From NCBI RefSeq assembly GCF_001701025.1, contig NZ_CP016793.1, positions 9,300,001-9,364,000 on the forward strand: 64,000 bases of DNA, read 5' to 3'. This document shows, one piece after another, positions 37,901 through 47,139 of this stretch. The stretch comes from Lentzea guizhouensis (GTDB lineage: Bacteria > Actinomycetota > Actinomycetes > Mycobacteriales > Pseudonocardiaceae). How positions within the stretch are numbered: position 1 is the first letter of the stretch; each line of letters starts with the position of its first letter. The notes under the pieces were generated by a model that did not search any database, had not been told where the DNA came from, and saw only the letters and a program-made list of their open reading frames with translations. Position numbers and translations under genes: made by a program.

Positions 37901-38829
37901 CGGCTCGGCACCACCAGGCGGACCTCCGTGCCGCGGGGTGGCGCGGTGATGGCGAGCTCGGCACCGACGAGCAGCGCTCGTTCCCTCATCCCGCGGATGC
38001 CCGCGCCTTCCTGCGCGTCACCGATGCCGCGTCCGTCGTCCTTGATGCGCAGCTCGACCCCGTCGGGGTGCCCCTGCAGCGAGAGGTCCACTGTGGACGC
38101 GGCGGCGTGGCGGACGGTGTTGGTGAGCCCCTCCTGCGCGACCCGGTAGACGACGAGCTCGGTCTCGGCGTCCAGCTCGGGCAGGTCCTTGGCGAACCTC
38201 CTGGTGACGGCGAGCCCGGTGGTGATCTCGGCCGTCAGCGCCTTGAGCGCGCTGACCAGCCCCAGCTCCTCCAGCACACCGGGCCGCAACCGGCGCGCGA
38301 TGCGGCGGATCTCGTCGAGCGTGCTGCGGGTGGTCTCCTGCACCTGCCGCAGCTCCTCGCGCATGTGCCGCGGCGACTGGTCGGCGACCCGCTTGAGCTC
38401 CAGCAGCACCACCGTGAGCGACTGCCCCACCTCGTCGTGCAGCTCCTGCGCGATCCGCTTGCGCTCGGCCTCCTGCGCGCTGAGGGCCCGCGCCGAGCTG
38501 AACCCGCGCTCGGCCTCCAGCCGGTCGATCATCGCGTTGAACGTGGTGATCAGCTCGGCGATCTCCCCGTGCCCCTTCGCCGTGAGCCGCGGTCCGGGCT
38601 TGAGCAGGTCGATGGTGGTCATCGCCCTGGTGAGCCGGTCCAGCGGCGCCAGCCCCACCCTGATCAGCAGCGCGTTGGCGACCAGCATGGCCACCAGCCC
38701 CGCGCCCACCACGACGATCTCGCCGAGCAACGCCGGCGTCGACACCGTGACCGGGCTGAACACCAGCAACGCGGCCGCGACGACCAGCACCAGGGCGTTG
38801 AGCAGGAAGATCCGCCCGAACAACGACAC
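37897..38829 (-). CDS. HisKA_3-type sensor histidine kinase
   Basis: 310 residues from GTG 38829 ('VSLFGRIFLLNALVLVV'). Two membrane helices (about 6-25 and 35-57) with almost no extracytoplasmic loop, a HAMP region, the phospho-acceptor His131 in 'ERKRIAQELHDEVGQSL', and an ATPase domain ending with 'LRIKDDGRGIG' and 'GIRGMRERA'. The minimal sensor suggests detection of a membrane or internal cue. A longer in-frame start at 39030 would add a low-quality region and is not favoured. Confidence 0.9.
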   Translation of the reverse strand: MSLFGRIFLLNALVLVVAAALLVFSPVTVSTPALLGEIVVVGAGLVAMLVANALLIRVGLAPLDRLTRAMTTIDLLKPGPRLTAKGHGEIAELITTFNAMIDRLEAERGFSSARALSAQEAERKRIAQELHDEVGQSLTVVLLELKRVADQSPRHMREELRQVQETTRSTLDEIRRIARRLRPGVLEELGLVSALKALTAEITTGLAVTRRFAKDLPELDAETELVVYRVAQEGLTNTVRHAAASTVDLSLQGHPDGVELRIKDDGRGIGDAQEGAGIRGMRERALLVGAELAITAPPRGTEVRLVVPSR

Positions 38830-39114
38830 GCGCCTCGCCTCTCCGTCTTCCCTTCCCGCCACGCCCTGCGAGGCTGACGGGCGCACCCACCACGTGTCCA
38901 TCCGTGGTGACACCCATGTTCGGGGTGCGCGGGTTTCGGTGCAGGCCGGATCTGGATGCCGGAGGGATCGCTTCTCGTGGCGTGCGCGGGAGATCGTGAA
39001 GAGACGTCTCAACCGCGTTGGCGGGGTCAAGCTGCCGCACGCGTCGCTGATCGCGGCGGGACTGCTCCTGGCCGGCTCAGCAGGCGCGGCCAGGAGTCGA
39101 ACGTGAGCTGAGCC

Positions 39115-39504
39115 TCAGAGCGCGAGCGCGCCCTCGATGCGGGCGACCATGGCGTCCTCGGCGTCGACGACCACACCGTCGGCCTCCGCCACCTCACGCG
39201 CGATCGCCAGCACCGCGCGCGGGAACGTCGCCGCGTCCTCCGGTGAGCGGGCGGTGAGGATCTTCATCGACGCGCGCAGGGCCTCGAGGACCACGGGCTC
39301 GATCTCCTCGTCGCTGCCCGCCGGCACGGACGGGCGGGCGGCGCCCATCACCAGGCGCAGGTCGGGCGAGAGGTGTGACAGGGCGCGCAGGCCGGCGAAC
39401 CGCTCCTCCAGCACGGGGCCGGGGTCGGCGTGGGAGACCAGCAGCATCGCGCCGTACACGGCGGTGCGCAGCGTGCGGCTCTCCTCGTCGGTGAAGAAGA
39501 TCAT
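39115..39504 (-). CDS. Small acidic helical protein, TerB-like
   Basis: 129 residues from ATG 39504. All helical; it ends with 'AREVAEADGVVVDAEDAMVARIEGAL', which resembles the acidic metal-binding turn of TerB/tellurite-resistance-type domains. No ter genes nearby. The ~285 bp between this gene's end and the kinase start hold no convincing gene or element. Confidence 0.55.
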   Translation of the reverse strand: MIFFTDEESRTLRTAVYGAMLLVSHADPGPVLEERFAGLRALSHLSPDLRLVMGAARPSVPAGSDEEIEPVVLEALRASMKILTARSPEDAATFPRAVLAIAREVAEADGVVVDAEDAMVARIEGALAL

Positions 39505-39705
39505 GGCTCTCACCCTATGTCGTGTGGTTCGGAGGTCTTGACAGCAGGACTCGCCGCCGGGCTCGCGGTTGCGTGCCGTGGCCCAACTGCGACGTGGCTC
39601 ATGACCGAGGTGTTCAGCTCAGGGCGAAATCGGCGCGATGCGGGCGTACATTCACGCGCTCGAGCGTTGACACAATCTGACAGTCCAACCCCTGGAGGAT
39701 GAGCG

Positions 39706-40860
39706 ATGACGACCACCGCGGCCCGGCCACGCGTCACGGTACGGCGGGTGGTGTTCACGCTCGTGCTGCTGAGCGTCACGACGCTGCTGTTCTGGGTGCC
39801 GTTCGAGGGTCTGTTCGCGGCGAGCGCGCAGTGGCCGGAGCCGGTGCGGCCGATCGCGGCCGTCGTGTTCGCGGGCGCGGCGGTGAGCATGATCGTGCTG
39901 TTCACCCGGCGCACGAGTGACCGGGCGGCGCGGGTCTCGCAGTTCCTGCTCGGGTTCGTGTGGATCGCGTTCGTGTGGACGTTGATCACCGACGTGGTGC
40001 GGCTGGTGCTGGCGGTGGCCGGGGTGGAGAACCCGCTGCGCTCGCGGTTGATCGCGGTGCTGCTGTTCGTGCTGATTGCCGCTATCACCGCGTACGGCGT
40101 TCACGAGGCGATGCGGGTGCCACGCATCAAGCGCCAGGACGTCACGATCCCGCGCCTGGATCCCGCGTTCGACGGGCTGACGGTCGCCGTGATCACCGAC
40201 ACGCACTACGGCGCGATCAACCGCACCAAGTGGTCGCAGGGCATGGTGAAGGCGGTCAACGAGCTCAACGCCGACGTCGCCGTGCACGTGGGTGACATCG
40301 CGGACGGCACCGCGCAGCAGCGGCTGGAGCAGGCGACCCCGCTGGGCGACGTCGCCACCCCGCACCGCTTCTACATCACCGGCAACCACGAGTACTACTC
40401 CAACGCCCAGGGCTGGATCGACCTGATGACCCGGCTGGGCTGGAAGGCGCTGCACAACGAGCACGAGGTGCTCGAACGCGGGGGCGCGCGGCTGGTGTTC
40501 GCGGGCATCGACGACATCACCGCGGACCACTCCGGCGAGCCCGGTCACGCCGCCGACCTCGCGCTCGCGTTGCGCGGCACCACACCCGCCGACCCGGTCG
40601 TGCTGCTCGCTCACCAGCCCTCGGAGATCCGCAAGGCCGTCGAGGCGGGCGTGGACCTGCAGCTGTCGGGCCACACGCACGGCGGGCAGATCTGGCCGTT
40701 CCACTACCTGGTGCGCCTGCAGCAGCCGGTGGTCGCGGGCCTGAGCAGGCACAGCGACCGCACGCAGCTCTACACCAGCCGCGGTGCCGGGTTCTGGGGG
40801 CCGCCGATGCGTGTGTTCGCGCCCAGCGAGATCAGCCTGCTGACTCTTCGAGCCGGCTGA
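39706..40860 (+). CDS. Membrane-bound calcineurin-like metallophosphoesterase
   Basis: 384 residues. Four membrane helices fill the first ~130 residues, then a metallophosphoesterase domain with 'ITDTHYG' (DxH), 'HVGDIADG' (GDxxDG), 'TGNHEYYSNA' (GNHE), 'LLAHQPS' and 'SGHTHGGQIWP' (GHxH). This is the YkuE-like architecture. The catalytic domain would face outward or inward depending on helix number; the substrate is unknown. It overlaps the opposing histidine phosphatase gene by 29 bp. Confidence 0.93.
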   Translation: MTTTAARPRVTVRRVVFTLVLLSVTTLLFWVPFEGLFAASAQWPEPVRPIAAVVFAGAAVSMIVLFTRRTSDRAARVSQFLLGFVWIAFVWTLITDVVRLVLAVAGVENPLRSRLIAVLLFVLIAAITAYGVHEAMRVPRIKRQDVTIPRLDPAFDGLTVAVITDTHYGAINRTKWSQGMVKAVNELNADVAVHVGDIADGTAQQRLEQATPLGDVATPHRFYITGNHEYYSNAQGWIDLMTRLGWKALHNEHEVLERGGARLVFAGIDDITADHSGEPGHAADLALALRGTTPADPVVLLAHQPSEIRKAVEAGVDLQLSGHTHGGQIWPFHYLVRLQQPVVAGLSRHSDRTQLYTSRGAGFWGPPMRVFAPSEISLLTLRAG

Positions 40861-41392
40861 GGTCGTCCCCGGCCAGGTGCCCGCTGTCGTTGAACCTGAC
40901 CAGGCGCGGTGACCTGCCCGTCGTGTAGCGGATGACGGTCAGCGCGGCGTTGTCGTGGTTCAGCGTCAGCCACTGCTCGGGTGCGGCGTCGAGGGCGTCG
41001 CGGACCAGCCAGCTGATCAGGAACGCGTGCGTCACCACCAGCACGGGGCCGTCACCCGGTCGAGCGAACCGGGTCTCGGCCTCGTGCGCGAGCGCCGGGC
41101 CGCGGGTGCGTTCGGACTCGGGGAACTGGCCGAAGAACTCGTCGTGGTCGGGGACGAAGTGCGGCACGAAGTCGTCGGCGGCGGCCTCGGCGCGGCAGGG
41201 CACGTTCAGGACCTCGGCGATGATGGCGGCGGTTTCGGCGGCCCGCGGCAGCGGACCGTGGTGCACGGCGGCGAACCCGGTGCCGCGCAACCGTTCCGCG
41301 ACCAGCTCGGACTGCCTGCGCCCGCGCGCGGTCAGCCGCGTCTCGTCCTTCGTCGCCTCGCCGTGCCGGACCAGGTGGAGATCTCTCGTCAC
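40832..41392 (-). CDS. Histidine phosphatase (phosphoglycerate mutase-like)
   Basis: 186 residues from GTG 41392. It shows the catalytic 'LVRHGEA' near the start, the acid-base Glu region 'PRAAETAAII', and the second His in 'VLVVTHAFLISWLVRDAL'. Such enzymes remove phosphate from sugars, nucleotides or phosphohistidine. Translation is coupled to the upstream gene (4-base GTGA overlap). Confidence 0.88.
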   Translation of the reverse strand: MTRDLHLVRHGEATKDETRLTARGRRQSELVAERLRGTGFAAVHHGPLPRAAETAAIIAEVLNVPCRAEAAADDFVPHFVPDHDEFFGQFPESERTRGPALAHEAETRFARPGDGPVLVVTHAFLISWLVRDALDAAPEQWLTLNHDNAALTVIRYTTGRSPRLVRFNDSGHLAGDDLSRLEESAG

Positions 41393-42289
41393 GGGGTGCA
41401 GTGTGCCTTGACGGCACTTGCGGCGTGATGGGCGTATGTCGGTCCGCGGCGATTCCAGTCCTGACCTCGGCTGAGGAGCTGCACGGTGAGCGTTCCGCTG
41501 CTGGAGAACCTGCCGGCGGTGACCCACTGCCCGCGCTTGTCGACCTGCTTGATGGCGAATGAGGCCTGCGGGGAGCCGCCGACACCGTTGCGGTCGTACA
41601 CGAAGTACACGGTCGGGTTACCCCCGACGGCGGTCAGGTCCCCGTCGGGGATGTGCACCGACACCTCGCAGGTGCCGGTCGCGGCGAACGTCCAGACCGC
41701 GTAGGCCGACGGGTCGTCGCGGCGGGCGTCACCGGACATCGGCACGGACACGAACGTCGACCCGCACCTGCCGTCGCCGTGGCCGACCCAGCCCCTTCGG
41801 CCGTCGCGGTAGGACCCGACACTGCGGTAGCTGCCGCAACCGGGTCCCGACATCAACGTCCTGGCACCGCCCGGCGCGCGCACGACGGGAGCCGGCGGCG
41901 CGGCGGCGGGTCGTCGGCACCAGCCCGAGCGCCGAGGAGGCGAGCGCCGGGTCCGTGCTCGCCGAGGACTCGACCGGCAGCTCCTCGGGCGGCGTGATCA
42001 CGCCGGGGATGTAGCTGTGCGTCGGCATCGCCTCGGGCGGCGCGCTGTTCTCGGTCCCGCTCAGCCCCACGACCGCGATACCGGCCACGACCAGCACGGC
42101 CGCGGCGACGGCGATCACGACGACCCGCCGGTCCACCTGCCGTGGCGGCGGCGGCTTCTCCTCCTGCGCGGGTGTGTCGTCCGCAACGGCCCGGCGTCCC
42201 TCGCCCCTGGCGCGGGCAGCGGCGATCAACGCGGGGTCCACCATCACGTCGGTCACGTCGTTCGGATCGTCGGGGTACTCGGTCGGCAC
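41389..42289 (-). CDS. Single-helix membrane protein with extracytoplasmic domain, frameshifted near 41910
   Basis: The N-terminal part (from ATG 42289) has a cytoplasmic acidic/Pro-rich segment, a membrane helix ('VVVIAVAAAVLVVAGIAVVGL') and a Pro/Ser/Thr-rich stalk. Near 41910 one base must be skipped to continue into a beta-rich domain ('CEVSVHIPDGDLTAVGGNPTVYFVYDRNG', 'SGTLTVQLLSRG') ending at 41389. Together about 300 residues. The globular domain resembles adhesion or sensor modules but I recognise no family. Coupled to the histidine phosphatase. Confidence 0.6.
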
Positions 42290-42480
42290 GCAGCGCAGTG
42301 TGCCAGCACGGCAGGACCACTCGAACGTGTGGTTGTTTCACGAACGGTCATTCGTGATCAATCCACCGCACGCAGTAGTGGCCGCTCGCCGGTTCGGTCG
42401 ACAGCGCGTGCCGGGAGCGTTCCCGGTCGCATCGCCGGAACACTTGCGGCACATGCCGATCTCCCGGCGTGTCGGGGCGA

Positions 42481-43653
42481 CTACTTCTTCATGCGGCCGG
42501 CGACGAGTAGCAGCACCAGCCCGACCACGCACATCCCGAGCGTGAACGCGTAGACCGAGCGGAACCCGATCCCCTGCGCCACCCCGAGCAGCGGCCCGGC
42601 GATCATGCTGCCGACGATCTGGGTGTTGCTGAACATCGTGGTGGTGTGGCCGGGGCGTTCGGGGTCGAGGCTCTGGAAGTAGTTGATGCCGACGCCCATG
42701 ATCAGCGAGATGACGGTGGCGTGCAGCAGCTGCGCGGCCATCACCTGCCAAACGGCGTCGGTGACGAGCATCAGACTGTGGTAGCCCAACGAGATCGCGG
42801 CGCCCACGACGACCATCATGTGCAGCGACTTGCGGTTCGCCAGCGAGCCGAACCAGAGCATCATCGGGATCTCCAGCGCCGCGCACAGGCCCATCACCAG
42901 GCCCGCGTCTCCCGCAGTGCCCTCCAGGTCGGTGGTGATGAACAACGGCAGGCCGCTGACGGCCAGCGCGACCGAGCCCTGCAGGAACGTGAACGCCACC
43001 GACACGACCGAGGTCCGGCCGCGCGACGGACCGGCCGGGGCCTCCTCCTCGACGGTCTCCTGCTTCGGCGCCTCGGCGGGAACCGGCAGGAACCAGGCGA
43101 TCACCGCGACGCCGAGCTGCAGCACGGCGGTGGAGGCGAACAGGCCGAACCAGCCGATCTTCGACACCAGCAGCGCGGCCACCGGCGGACCGGCCACCCA
43201 GGCGACCGACAGCAGGGTGCGCAGGACGCTGACGACCATCGACGGACCCTGCGAGACCTCGCGGCCGTAGGCGAAGAGCTGCGGCAGCAGGGACGAGGTG
43301 ATCGCGATGAACAGCACCGACGTGCCGAGCAGGAACCAGTAGTCGCGCGACACGGCGAAGAGGCTGTAGCCGACCGCGCCGGCGACACCGCCCGCGACGA
43401 GCATGAACCGGCGCTGCACCCGGCCGTCGGAGAGCTTGCCCATGACCGTGCTCGCGACGACCGAGGCGATCGGCGAGGCCAGCAGGAAGAACCCGAGCTG
43501 GAACGGCGTGACCCCGACCTCGGAGGTCAGGAACAGCGAGCCGAACGGCAGCGCGAACGCCATCGACACACCGGTGACGACGCTGATCACCGCGAGCTGG
43601 AAGAAGGACCGGGACAGGAGCGGCGAGGTGGTTTTCTCGCTGATTGCCGTCAC
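42481..43653 (-). CDS. MFS sugar-efflux-type (SET family) transporter
   Basis: 390 residues with 12 helices in two halves separated by an acidic loop ('APKQETVEEEAPAGPSRGR'). The pattern 'LTSEVGVTPFQLGFFLLASPIASVVASTVMGKLSDGRVQRR' and 'NTQIVGSMIAGPLLG' matches SetA/SetB-like exporters of sugars. It stands alone, upstream of the gap before the glutamyltransferase gene's end. Confidence 0.85.
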   Translation of the reverse strand: MTAISEKTTSPLLSRSFFQLAVISVVTGVSMAFALPFGSLFLTSEVGVTPFQLGFFLLASPIASVVASTVMGKLSDGRVQRRFMLVAGGVAGAVGYSLFAVSRDYWFLLGTSVLFIAITSSLLPQLFAYGREVSQGPSMVVSVLRTLLSVAWVAGPPVAALLVSKIGWFGLFASTAVLQLGVAVIAWFLPVPAEAPKQETVEEEAPAGPSRGRTSVVSVAFTFLQGSVALAVSGLPLFITTDLEGTAGDAGLVMGLCAALEIPMMLWFGSLANRKSLHMMVVVGAAISLGYHSLMLVTDAVWQVMAAQLLHATVISLIMGVGINYFQSLDPERPGHTTTMFSNTQIVGSMIAGPLLGVAQGIGFRSVYAFTLGMCVVGLVLLLVAGRMKK

Positions 43654-43717
43654 AACTGGATACTGCAGCCTGACCCGTGAATCAGGAAACCGTATTTCCC
43701 ATTATGCGGGCAATGTC

Positions 43718-45070
43718 TCACACCACCACGACAGCACCGTCGCGACGGTGATCTCCACCACCCCTGAGCAGGCCGGACCCGGTTCGTTCGACGACCTGGC
43801 ACCCGCCGAAGAACATGTTCGGAGCACGGAAACGAGTAACCGGAAGTTCACTTTCCGGTCGAATTCCCGGCTCGACGTGGAGGTGGTCCCCGCCGAGGTG
43901 CAGACGTGGTGCGTCGACGGCTTCCTGAGCGGGCATGCCCCGGTCCAGAACGTTCACGAGCACCTGCAGGACCGCGCCGGGGATCCGGTTCGACCCGGCA
44001 CTGCCGAGCACGAGCTCCGCACCACCGCCACCGGTCACGACGGTCGGCGCCATCGACGACGGCAGCCGGTCGCCGGGCGCGTGGCTGAAGAACCCGTCGG
44101 GCGAGAGGTCCTCCTCGCCCATCATGTTGTTCAGGTGCAGGCCGGCGATCGAGATCCCGGAGCCGGCGCCGTTGGTGGTGGTGACCGAGCACGCGGTGCC
44201 GTCGGCGTCGAGCACGGAGATGTGCGTGGTCGACCCGAGCCGGTTGAGGTGGGACTTGGGCGTGGCCATCGCACGGATCAGGTCGGCCTGCGAAGGGTTG
44301 TCCGGCAACGCTTCCAGCATCTGCGTGAGCACCGCACCGCCTGCCGCGGGCGGCGGGTTCGTGTGGATGTCACGGCCCCGATGCCGCACGTGCAACGGCT
44401 CGCGCTCGATGACCTCGTACGCCGCGAGGTCCGCCCTCGTCAGATCACCACCACTCGCGCTGATGGTGTCGGCGATCGCGGCGCCGATGTCGCCCGTGTA
44501 GAACGGCGCGGCGCCGTCCCGCCCCAGCCGTACGAGCGCCTCGGCGAGCTCGGGCTGGACCAGCAGCTCGCCTTCCTCGAACGCGGTGAGGCCCGCGCTG
44601 TGGGCGAGCGGCAGCAGCAGTGCCGTGACATAGGCCTGATAGCGGTTCACGCGGTGCCCTTCGCGCGCGTGCTTCACCGCCGTGGCCACGAGCTCTTCCA
44701 ACGGCGCCGTGCCATAACGCGCAGCAGCGGCCGCCCCCGCCGGCATCCCGTAGGCGGCGACCGAGGACGGTCCGACGTGGAACTCCTGCTCCGCGTCACC
44801 GAAGTGGACGACGATCGGGTCGAGCGGCACCCGCGTGCCCACCGCCCCACGCCCCGGCGCCTGAGCCGAGAAGTCCAGCAGCACAGGCGTTTTCCCGGCC
44901 GGCGCGATCATCATGTACCCGGCCGCGCCGAGCCCGGTGAGCAACGGCTCGGTCACGCACGAGGTGAGCATCGCCGCCACCGCCGCGTCCACGGCGTTCC
45001 CACCGGCGCGCAGCAACGCCGCGCCCGCCTGTGCGGTGAGCGGGTGGCCCGCCGCGATCGCTCCACGCAC
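43718..45070 (-). CDS. Gamma-glutamyltransferase family hydrolase
   Basis: 450 residues from GTG 45070. It keeps the N-terminal 'ALLRAGGNAVDAAVAAML', the autoprocessing site before the Thr of 'GSTTHISVLDADG', and the loop 'GSAGSNRIPGAVLQVL'. Short for the family and without a signal peptide. This branch probably includes cytoplasmic Ntn-hydrolases acting on glutathione, acylated peptides or related amides. Upstream in-frame extension lacks a start signal. Confidence 0.88.
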   Translation of the reverse strand: MRGAIAAGHPLTAQAGAALLRAGGNAVDAAVAAMLTSCVTEPLLTGLGAAGYMMIAPAGKTPVLLDFSAQAPGRGAVGTRVPLDPIVVHFGDAEQEFHVGPSSVAAYGMPAGAAAAARYGTAPLEELVATAVKHAREGHRVNRYQAYVTALLLPLAHSAGLTAFEEGELLVQPELAEALVRLGRDGAAPFYTGDIGAAIADTISASGGDLTRADLAAYEVIEREPLHVRHRGRDIHTNPPPAAGGAVLTQMLEALPDNPSQADLIRAMATPKSHLNRLGSTTHISVLDADGTACSVTTTNGAGSGISIAGLHLNNMMGEEDLSPDGFFSHAPGDRLPSSMAPTVVTGGGGAELVLGSAGSNRIPGAVLQVLVNVLDRGMPAQEAVDAPRLHLGGDHLHVEPGIRPESELPVTRFRAPNMFFGGCQVVERTGSGLLRGGGDHRRDGAVVVV

Positions 45071-45208
45071 GGTCGACCTCCACTGGAGAAGAGCGTCAAC
45101 GGTAGACCTCGGCACGATCACCGGGCGACCCGGCCCGTGAGGAGCCCGCGGTTCACCGGATCGGACCACGGGGTTGAAAGGCCGCTCAAAACGGGTAAAT
45201 CGACAACC

Positions 45209-45802
45209 ATGGACTGGATCACGAAGCTGATGGAGGCACTGGGCTCCCCCGGCGCGGGCCTCGCGGTCGCGCTGGAGAACGTCTTCCCGCCCGTGCCCAG
45301 CGAGGTGATCCTGCCGCTGGCGGGGTTCACCGCCGGCCAGGGCAAGATCTCGCTGATCGCCGCGATCCTCTGGACCACGGCGGGATCCGTCGTCGGAGCC
45401 CTCGTGCTCTACGGGCTGGGTGCGTGGCTGGGGCTGGAGCGGCTGCGCAAGATCGCCGACAAGATCCCGTTCGTCACCGCGTCCGATGTGGACAAGGCCG
45501 ACGAGTGGTTCGACAAGCACGGCACCAAGGCCGTCTTCGTCGGGCGCATGGTGCCGGTCGTGCGGAGCCTGATCTCCATCCCGGCCGGGGTGTCCGGGAT
45601 GCCGGTGCTCAAGTTCACGGTCTACACGGCGGCGGGCAGCCTCATCTGGAACAGCGCGCTGATCCTCGCCGGGTACGCGCTGGGTGAGAACTACCAGCTC
45701 GTCGACCGCTACCTCGGGTGGATCTCCACGGCCGTGGTCGCCGCGCTGGTCATCGCCATCGTCTGGTTCGCGGTCTCGCGGTCCAAGGCACGCCGCTCGT
45801 AG
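45209..45802 (+). CDS. DedA-family membrane protein
   Basis: 197 residues with the DedA hallmark 'ENVFPPVPSEVILPLAGFTAG' (re-entrant loop with Glu and Pro), 'FVGRMVPVVRSLISIPAG' and four to five helices. DedA proteins are thought to flip undecaprenyl phosphate or phospholipids. Its end overlaps the opposing MFS gene by 94 bp. Confidence 0.93.
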   Translation: MDWITKLMEALGSPGAGLAVALENVFPPVPSEVILPLAGFTAGQGKISLIAAILWTTAGSVVGALVLYGLGAWLGLERLRKIADKIPFVTASDVDKADEWFDKHGTKAVFVGRMVPVVRSLISIPAGVSGMPVLKFTVYTAAGSLIWNSALILAGYALGENYQLVDRYLGWISTAVVAALVIAIVWFAVSRSKARRS

Positions 45803-46935
45803 AACACCGAGGCCACCGCGATCGCCAGGCCTGCCACCGACAGCGCGACGCCGACCCACGCGGTCGACACGTAGCCCCAGCCCGCGGCGATGGCGAGGCC
45901 GCCCAGCCAGGCGCCGGCGCCGTTGGCGACGTTGAGCGACGAGTGGTTCGACGACGAGGCCAGCGACGGGGCGTCCGGCGAGGCGTCCATCAGGCGCAGC
46001 TGCAGCGCGGCGGCCAGGATCTGCACCACGAAACCGAGCAGGAACAGCAGCGCGAACAGGAACACCGGCATGGCCGCGGTGAGGCCGAACAGCACCAGGA
46101 TCACGCACACGGCGACCAGGCCGCCGAACACCGAGCCCGTCGACGAGCGGTCCACGAACCGGCCGCCCCACATCGCGCCGAGCGTCATGCCCAGGCCGAA
46201 CACCGCGAGGACCCACGGCACCACGCTCGCCGGCAGGCCCGCGACCTCGGTCGTGATCGGGGCGACGTAGGAGTAGACGGCGAACATGCCGCCAAAGCCG
46301 ATCATGCCGGTGAAGATCGCGAACCACACCGTCGGCCTGCGGAAGGCCCTGACCTCGCTCTTCATCGACGCACCCGCGTCCAGCGGCACGCGCGGCACCC
46401 AGGCGGCGATCGCGAGCGCGGTGACCACGCCGATCACGGCCACGGCCAGGTAGGCGGTGCGCCAGCCGATCTGCTGGCCGGCGGCGGTGGCGAGCGGGAC
46501 ACCGACCAGGTTCGCGACCGTCAGCCCGACCATCACCCGCGCCACGGCGGTGCCACGGCGTTCAGGCGCCACAAGCGTGGCGGCGACGACCGCGGCGATG
46601 CCGAAGAACGCGCCGTGCGGCAGGCCCGCGACGAAGCGCGCCACCAACAACAACGTCTTGTCCTGCGCCGCGGCCGACAGACCGTTGCCCAGCGCCACGG
46701 CGAGCATCAGGCCGATCAGCATGCCCTTGCGCGGCAGCTTCGCGCCGAGCACCGCGATCAGCGGCGCGCCGACGACGACACCGGCCGCGTACAGGCTGAT
46801 GGCGTGCCCGGCCTCGTAGTCGGGTATCTCGAACGTCGCGGCGATCTGCGGCAGCAGACCCATCGTCGCGAACTCGGTGGTGCCGATGCCGAACCCGCCG
46901 AGCGCGAGAGCGGTCATGGCGCGGGTGGTGTTCAC
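45709..46935 (-). CDS. MFS transporter, DHA1 (AraJ/YdhP-like), first copy
   Basis: 408 residues, 12 helices. 'GIGTTEFATMGLLPQIA', 'GAPLIAVLGAKLPRKG', 'VARFVAGLPHGAFFGIAAVVAATLVAP' are the DHA1 arabinose-efflux/chloramphenicol-resistance-type motifs. It is a paralogue of the next MFS gene on the same strand, so probably a tandem duplication. Substrate unknown. The upstream 204 bp hold its promoter and no other gene. Confidence 0.9.
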   Translation of the reverse strand: MNTTRAMTALALGGFGIGTTEFATMGLLPQIAATFEIPDYEAGHAISLYAAGVVVGAPLIAVLGAKLPRKGMLIGLMLAVALGNGLSAAAQDKTLLLVARFVAGLPHGAFFGIAAVVAATLVAPERRGTAVARVMVGLTVANLVGVPLATAAGQQIGWRTAYLAVAVIGVVTALAIAAWVPRVPLDAGASMKSEVRAFRRPTVWFAIFTGMIGFGGMFAVYSYVAPITTEVAGLPASVVPWVLAVFGLGMTLGAMWGGRFVDRSSTGSVFGGLVAVCVILVLFGLTAAMPVFLFALLFLLGFVVQILAAALQLRLMDASPDAPSLASSSNHSSLNVANGAGAWLGGLAIAAGWGYVSTAWVGVALSVAGLAIAVASVFYERRALDRETANQTMAMTSAATTAVEIHPR

Positions 46936-47139
46936 ACTCGCTCCTGATCAGATGTCCGGTCGGCGCTGACGCAGGACGAATTAGTTAGCTTCGGGAAACC
47001 ATCCTACGGCTCTTCTGACGCGCTTCAGAAGGCTCTGCGCGGTGCATCTGCTCACATGCGGCCCGCGTGCAACCGAACGCACCCGCGCGGTGTCCTTCCC
47101 AGCAGAGGAGATCGCACTGGGGGGACACAGGATGAAGGC